DNA from: Polyodon spathula
Lineage: Eukaryota; Chordata; Actinopteri; Acipenseriformes; Polyodontidae
NCBI RefSeq assembly: GCF_017654505.1
Contig: NC_054538.1
Coordinates: 61,511,678-61,575,677, forward strand
Reading direction: 5' to 3'
DNA: 64,000 bases
Shown here piece by piece: positions 57,851-64,000 of the stretch (within the stretch, counting starts at the first letter, position 1; the number at the start of each line of letters is the position of its first letter). Below the pieces are notes generated by a model. The model was not told the DNA's origin. It did not search any database and worked only from the letters and a program-made list of their open reading frames with translations. Position numbers and translations under genes: made by a program.

Positions 57851-59200
57851 AGTAGAGTAGAAGATTTTACATTGATGCAAGGAAAAATGTATTTTAAAGG
57901 GTAAAGTGTATTTGATTTTCTGGGGAGAACGCCACACAAGCTTTAGTTTTAAAATTATGTCCTTCATGAATTTCACATTGTGTTCTTAGTAATTTACCTT
58001 GAGCGCTGCAGAACCTTGCATTTTGTGAAAGAATGTATCAACACTGGCGTTGCCTATTTGAGTATACTTTATGGTTCTATTGTACTGTCTGGCAATTACT
58101 TAGTGGAAGAAACTGCCAGAATGTTTCCCATAGACTAGTTTTCAACATTACACCAAGGCTTTCACGCAAAAAATATATTTCAGCATTTAAATCAAAAGCC
58201 CTTTCCTGAAAGAATCCACATTTTGACATAGAAGAAGGATGTCAAATTCTGCAGAATGAAAAATCAAATGTACTGGAGAATATTTGAATAATATTCAATC
58301 ACGGGAGGTTAATGAATGAATGTCAAGATGTCAAACCACTGCCTGTCAGAATGAATATGTTAACGCTGGGCTAAACATTAGATGTTATGACAGCTGGTTT
58401 ATTAATGTAGGTATTATTGACCAAACAAAAATGTAAATGAAGCGTATTAACTACATAATTTTGTAGTACCTAACTGAATAAGCTTGGAAAACATTATTGT
58501 ACTTGTTTTTTGTTTGTAATTCACCAGTAATTAGCATGTTTTGATGGGCAGCCGGTAAAAGCAGCACTTTATCAAATTGTGACTTAACTCTGCAAGCCCT
58601 TTCCTATCCAAGATACTGTTCCAACCAGGTATTACATATTTGATAAAACAGGTTAAAGTCTGTTTTAAATGTAGGACATGACTGGAACAAGATTGTGTAT
58701 GGGAATGGGAGTAAGCAATGGCTGCCCTTGTTTTAATGATACAGACCACTCACTTTGAGTTAGCGCTGTCACATTTAATGCACAGCTGTATTCTAGGATT
58801 CTCTCAATCAGCACTATGATTTTTCATTTCATGTGTAGAATCCATTCATTTACAGATGCCGTTGCCCTTACAAGATGGCCCCAGGCCATTAAGTGTTCAG
58901 TTAAAATGTGAAAGGGCTTGAGGCAAGGGTTTCCCAGCGATGATGTCAGCCTTTGCCTGTGAATCATTCCATTTGAAAGTGCAAAGAGAAGTGCAGCTAG
59001 TGTGGCTTGTTAACCTCATGATCCTTGGAAAGTTAGAGTATGTCAGTTTACCAAAAGTAACTTTTATCTCCTGTGTCACCTTAGTAAATCAGAGATGAAA
59101 AATCTTAGCTGATTGGTGGTTTTCTGCTTTTACTCACTCCCCCTGGGCTATTGATGCGATCAATGCAGATCCGGAGGGAAAAATTTTTCGGTGGCTTTTT
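57851..59200. other. WDPCP intron 13, complex middle block
   Basis: 58530-59110 is complex, balanced sequence without repeat hallmarks. The best-looking part is 58900-59060 (GATGATGTCAGCCTTTGCCT, CAAAGAGAAGTGCAGCTAGT). Possibly a conserved non-coding element; no open frame with splice sites matches WDPCP. Confidence 0.35.
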
Positions 59201-59203
59201 AAA

Positions 59204-59238
<35 letters not shown>

Positions 59239-59249
59239 CTTTCGTGAGT

Positions 59250-59280
<31 letters not shown>
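59204..59280. repeat. (ATT)n and poly-T tract
   Basis: About 11 ATT units followed, after a short spacer, by about 26 T. Confidence 0.95.
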
Positions 59281-59493
59281 ACATAACAAAAACAAAAACT
59301 GAAAAAGGTGGCACAGTTTATGAAGGCGGTTGTTTGTACATTACGTACCCCACTGGTGGCTGTCTTGGCAAGTTGCTATGTCATTGGTCCACAAACAAGT
59401 ACTCTGAATAAACTGTGACAATGCCAGTTCAAGACGTCACAGTGTAACGTGGCGACCGCTTTGGAACCTTGTTTCCTTCCACGACCTCTTTTT

Positions 59494-59498
<5 letters not shown>

Positions 59499-59564
<66 letters not shown>

Positions 59565-59620
59565 TTGGTGGTGGGGGGGGGGGGGGGGGGGGGGGGGGGT
59601 TGATCGTGTTTGGGGGGGGG
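59499..59620. repeat. (AT)n next to long poly-G
   Basis: About 64 bp of AT repeat, then GGTGGT and a run of 27 G (59573-59599), then a second run of 9 G. Such a tract can form G-quadruplexes and is error-prone in sequencing. Confidence 0.93.
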
Positions 59621-60360
59621 CATTGTTGACAAAGCCTGCAGACCCCCACTCTCCTGGAATAATAGATAAATTAGGCATGTATAGCTCACCTGCAAACCGT
59701 GAGCACCGGATCTGACTTTATTAGAAATGCTTTCCTGTTAAAAATATAGCAATGGTACACTTGCGTCTTATACAACAATAGCTAAGTCCGCATTTTTTTT
59801 TATTGGTCCGCATGCGTACCACTTATGTGAACCCCCGATTATGAATAAAGAGGGTACAAGGCGTTGCAAAGCCATATTCTCTGCAGAAAACATGTAGACG
59901 TAATAAATACTCATCGCAGTATCTACAGCCTGTTGTCTGCTTTTTCTTTGTGACCTGATGTTGATGGAGACAAACATGATGATCCAGCGAATTATAAAAT
60001 ACACCCCATGTTTAAACAAGAATCTTTTGAAAAGCAAAAAGTTGCCAGACATTTGATTCCCATAGAAGTGAAAAATCAAGGTCATTTAAAACTTTTTTTT
60101 TTTAATTAACTGAACGACATAAGCAATTAGTGTTTGTTTTTTATTTGCACTATGTTCTTACATTTTTTTTCCTATGGTAACATAAAATGTAGCAGAAAAT
60201 GTCAACGTTGTGCTTAAAATAAACATTTACAATATAAAATGCATAGTATTACAAATAAGCCCAAATCAGTGGATGATTAGCTCAAGTTCAAGAGCTCTTG
60301 CCATGTGTGTGTCCGCACTGAAAGTATTGTGTTGGCTTCTTTTGTAGGTTCAGCGTTTAG

Positions 60361-60393
60361 ATCTTCTTCTTCTTCTTCTTCTTATTATTATTA
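60361..60393. repeat. (CTT)n-(ATT)n microsatellite
   Basis: Short compound trinucleotide array. Confidence 0.9.
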
Positions 60394-60544
60394 GTCATAG
60401 TAGTCGTATTTGTTATTATTAAAGCTTAAAAAACAGGAGGGAAAGGAAGGTGCCACAAAAATATAAATTAACAAAAACAATTGAAAGTGTACATAGTTCT
60501 GTTTTGACCTTCAACAATTAAAAGGGAGTGACTTTCTGATGTAA

Positions 60545-61870
60545 ACAAGTTGGGCCAAATGTCCAAATATTCGAACAAATATTTTTTTACCTGTATTCGG
60601 ATACAAAAATCAGATGCTTGTATTCGCTACAAATGACAAAAAGAACTTTCACTTATTTACAGCCTCATCAGAATTAGCGCGACCATTTTTAAGAACTGGC
60701 AAATGAAAAGGCGCTCCGTGTGATATGTGAGATTTAATATAGTGCGTGCGTGGCTAAATGTGTGAACTTGCCTCGCGCACTGAATGCATGCCTGCCACGG
60801 GGCTCCCCTCGCTCCTAACCTGTGCTAAGTACAGACGGAGATTGGAGTAAACATACCGGCCATGACTTTTGCAGACTTTAAGGTTTCCTGACCTCAGTGG
60901 GTTTAACAGTAGAGTTTTGAGCAAAATACGGGAGAAAAACTGCCGGGAGGTGTCCGATAGAAGGGTCCAAAATACAGGAGACTCGTATTAACAGGTCTGC
61001 AATACCTCCTTCTTGAAAAATGTTGTGTAGGGATTTTTATATAGACTGTGTATCAAGGCTCGAAGTTAACAGATATATTTGGTAGCATTTTGCTACCCAA
61101 AACTCTTAATTTGCTACTAGTTTTTTATGCAGTAGCATTTCTGATACCTTACGCTGCAGTATATGCCCGACCCTGAGTGAACACGTACATAATTACTGGT
61201 GTTAGTTAACATGAATATTATTAGTATTTCATTAAGCAGGAAACCATTGCTAATAGAGGTTTGTACCGCCCCCATGTAGATACGTGCGATGCACACAATG
61301 CAGTTTATGAAAAAAATACAGACAAAAGACAAGGAATTAATTGCATTCGTTCCATTACTTCGTCGAGCACAAGGTGGTTTCAATAAATACTTTCTGATTT
61401 AAATGTAGGTATACTATGTGATAGTTTGAGTTATTCAGGCTGTTTAAAACAGGAATGTAATAAACGAGGACCAAAACGGTGAGTTTTTTTTCTCCTTCAC
61501 TTTACATCGCCATTTCCACTGTTTACTGTGAAGAAACGGCAATGGCATGGAATGAAAAAAAAGGAAATAAATAATACATACAATGCGTTGTCAAGTTGAT
61601 GTAATATTTATTTCGCGAATAAACAAAACCACGTTTAACTTGAACTGCTATTTGGCATCCTTTGTTTTGTAGTTAATTCAAGGGGGTAAAGTAAGCCCTA
61701 TACAAGTTATTCTTTACTCTTGGGATATTTCCCTATTTTTTAACGTGTTACATACTGTGATACTGCGATATAGTGGTTGTTATTACTTTTTGAAAAACGA
61801 ACGAATATTCGAACAAATATTTAAACTATAGCGAATATCCAAACATGAAAATCTTGTGTTGGTCCCAGCA
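60545..61870. other. Probable decayed DNA transposon region
   Basis: The word ATTCGAACAAATATTT occurs near both sides (about 60568 and 61804), with GTATTCGGATA and GCGAATATCC close by. Inside, CAAGGCTCGAAGTTAACAGA at about 61053 resembles a hAT terminus followed by the short palindrome GGTAGCATTTTGCTACC. Partner ends were not identified, so no boundaries are claimed. Confidence 0.35.
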
Positions 61871-62533
61871 CCACCTCAAACCACCAAAGCACCCCACCCT
61901 CAACAAAACAGTTACAGGATAAGGACAGCAGAGTCCTCCTTCAATAGGATATTCAATAAACACACAAATAAAGCAATAATAGAAGAATTGTAAGAAAATG
62001 GATCTTTATAAAAACCTGCACATATGCGTTAATATCTCAAATGATCTCCTTTTGGGGGTGGGCTGTCAAATCTTTATTAGGGGTGCACCGATAAGATTTT
62101 CTAGGCTGATACCGATAGCCGATGATGATCTGCCGTTATCGGCCTATACCGATAGGATACTAATATAGAGAGTGCTGATAAGCTATTCCAGACTACTGTA
62201 CAAGAACAATAATAGTAAAAATGTCGTTTACATGTATTAATAACAATGAACGGGCAACAAATACAAGAGTAACGTAGTATGCTTGATTGAAATTTATTCT
62301 GTATACATTTGTTTTACAAGACAAAATTAAGACATTCGTACTACAGAATTAAAACGCTTCATTGTATTATTTAAAACAAAAATGATATAAAAATTAAATT
62401 TCCAATTGCAAAATTCGGTCAAATTTAACAAAAGACAGCAAAATAATAAATTTTTACTTCAAAATACACACGCAACTAATGCAGATTAGGCAAGATAAAC
62501 AATAAGGTAATATTAAATTACTTGTATAATAGT

Positions 62534-62550
62534 TAATAATAATAATAATA

Positions 62551-62586
<36 letters not shown>
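62534..62586. repeat. (AAT)n microsatellite
   Basis: About 17 AAT units inside the hAT element, adjacent to the 3' end of its transposase remnant. Confidence 0.93.
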
Positions 62587-62587
<1 letters not shown>

Positions 62588-62679
62588 GGCATCACACTGA
62601 GTACAGTTCATCGTTGGATTTATAGCATCAAGTCTGCATGGAAGATTTTTCCTATAAAAAGCAACATTTCTGCTTTTTA

Positions 62680-62905
62680 TTACAAAATCCTGTTCCTCTT
62701 CTCACTCACAACATGTGAAGCAGCACTAAATAAACGTTCGCTGTCAACACTGTTGCAAGGCACAGAAAGAAACTTTTTTGAAGCTTCGGCCAAAGTTGGA
62801 AAATGGCATTCATTCTTTTTTCAGTATTGGAGTTTTTCAGATTTTCTTGGAAGAGTTGGCTCACTCAGATGAGCCTGGGTCTGTAGCACTACACTGTTGC
62901 ACCTA
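62680..62905 (-). pseudogene. hAT transposase C-terminal dimerisation domain, broken
   Basis: Read on the minus strand: QTQAHLSEPTLPRKSEKLQY, a TGA stop at 62821-62823 where the family has Trp, then KKNECHFPTLAEASKKFLSV and PCNSVDSERLFSAASHVVSE, KRNRIL and a stop at 62680-62682. The (Y/W)W...FPTLA...S-ERLFSAA-VVSEKRN pattern is the hAT C-terminal dimerisation (hATC) domain of ZBED-type transposases. Only this end of the gene survives. The plus-strand open frame over it (62585-62872) is its antisense shadow. Confidence 0.85.
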
Positions 62906-63049
62906 CCTACTGAAATAATAAATGCTGTGCTGGGGGAAAAAAGCAAATTTATATATTGGTGGACACTATCAGTAAAAAATAACCGATTGTGTTTTTTTTT
63001 TCCCTTATCGTTGCATGCCGATAAGCTACCGATTATCAGTGCACCCCTA

Positions 63050-64000
63050 ATATTTATAGATTTGACTACCAGTATAATAGTTTTCTTTTTATTTCTTTTG
63101 AAATCCCAAACTGATTACCACTGTGATATTACAAAACAAAATCACATTTTAATTCAACAGTGTGAGACACAAATGCTTTTGAAAAACACGCACGGCAGCA
63201 AATAAGTAACTTCTCCTTTCAGATTTTTTGCGTGCTCGAGAATTTTCCCAGGGAAACTTTTAAATGACAGTTGTTGAAAGGTTTCTTCATTATCATTGTC
63301 TTTTGAGTGATACCCAGAGGGTGTTGTTGAAACTGACAGAGCACTTCAATTTGATTCTCGCTTTTGGACTTGCAAAAAATTGTGAGGAACTGTTTGTTGT
63401 AGGTTTTTGTTTTGGTTGAATGTAATTAATGTCACTAACTCACAAATCCTTACTAAATTCAAGTGTTTGTATCATCAAGTGATCTATGATGAACACTGGA
63501 ACATACAGAGAGATAGCAAGATGACAACTTCTTTCACTAGATAGGCTTTTCATGAAAAGTATTTACACGAGAAAACTGGTTTGCTTATGGCACTACTGAC
63601 ACCATAAAGTAAAAAATAGCTGTGCAGAAAGTGTTTCAATATATCAGCCTTTCATCAGGAATTTTTCTTTGTTTTTCAATATACTGTGTTAGTACATTGA
63701 CTGGTTTTATTGTGGTCTGGTTTGTGAGTTTCACTAAAATGAGTCTTTCTTCAGAATATGAAATGGTAACCCTTAACCTTAACCCTAAACCCTTATTTTT
63801 AAAGCATGGAGGCTGCAGTGCTTCACAGTGCACAGTACTCAAGGAAATCACTTTTAAATGTCTTTCTGACAACTGTGTTTGATTTAGAAAGATACACTGT
63901 TGTTATGTGTAATACAGAGTAAGCAGGGCTCTGTGATCACATTTAGCCACAAGGAATATCCCAGAGATGCTTGTTGCGTTACCAGTGTTGCCTCCAGGCT
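63050..64000. other. End of window, intron 13
   Basis: A degenerate telomere-like string (TAACCCTTAACCTTAACCCT then AAACCC) lies at 63767-63795. No further WDPCP exon was recognised before the end. Confidence 0.4.

Larger units (their letters stand above)
62078..63049 (-). mobile_element. hAT element with C-terminal transposase remnant
   Basis: The left end TAGGGGTGCACCGATAAGAT and the inverted right end TAGGGGTGCACTGATAATCG are terminal inverted repeats. The flanking 8 bp are ATCTTTAT and ATATTTAT, a target duplication with one change. The 972-bp interior holds the end of a transposase gene on the minus strand and an (AAT)n array (62534-62586). The 5' two thirds of the gene are deleted, so it is non-autonomous. 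Confidence 0.9.

Noticed and set aside
62585..62872. 95-codon plus-strand open frame in the hAT element
   Set aside because: Antisense shadow of the minus-strand hATC domain.
63767..63795. Telomere-like CCTTAACCCTAAACCC string as an interstitial telomere
   Set aside because: Too short and degenerate to claim an ancient telomere fusion.
53899..64000. Search for WDPCP exon 14
   Set aside because: No stretch matches the expected LLGPLDRGDMLNEAF region next to an acceptor; the exon is taken to lie beyond the window.

Overview
This is vertebrate genomic DNA: AT-rich, intron-dominated and full of DNA transposons and AT microsatellites. The one host gene I can recognise is WDPCP (WD-repeat planar cell polarity effector, the Fritz homologue, also BBS15) on the plus strand. 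Thirteen coding exons with GT-AG junctions run from the start codon at 8408 to 53898. Joined in phase they give 1819 coding bases (606 codons plus one base). The C-terminal part of the protein, more than 100 residues judging by the mammalian protein, is not in the window, so intron 13 runs off the right edge. Exons 7 to 9 and 11 to 13 read closely like the mammalian protein.

The transposon set suggests a ray-finned fish. It includes Tc1 elements with outer and inner repeats in each arm, a DD38E Tc1-like transposase, several hAT elements, an L2-like LINE tail and a MIR-like CORE-SINE. Large introns and a dispersed repeat near 54.5 kb that I associate from memory with sturgeon and paddlefish point to a non-teleost lineage. 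That placement is inference.

Layout. 1-8383: upstream DNA with a repeat present twice (2713-3172 and 7233-7722, sharing a 191-bp identical core), a Tc1 element with a frameshifted transposase (3954-5372) and decayed fragments. 8408-19836: exons 1-6; intron 1 holds a nested palindromic element (11845-12389). Intron 6 (19837-28542): a 1.34-kb element bounded by TA (21629-22970) and a LINE tail. Intron 7 (28677-35053): a nest of Tc1 elements (30438-34789) with an intact 341-residue DD38E transposase. Introns 8-9: a fold-back element, a MIR-like SINE and a hAT element with a perfect 8-bp target duplication (41059-41720). Intron 10: an element with about 150-bp terminal inverted repeats and a shortened, stop-interrupted ORF (43374-44699). 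Intron 11: an L2-type reverse transcriptase remnant. Intron 12: a Tc1-derived miniature element. Intron 13: SINEs, microsatellites and a hAT element with a minus-strand C-terminal dimerisation domain (62078-63049).

No operon-like or defence-like system is present. The interest lies in the transposons nested in WDPCP introns, the unexplained duplicated sequence upstream of the gene, and blocks of complex intronic sequence that could be regulatory, since WDPCP neighbours OTX1 in human. I saw no tRNA, rRNA or CRISPR array.
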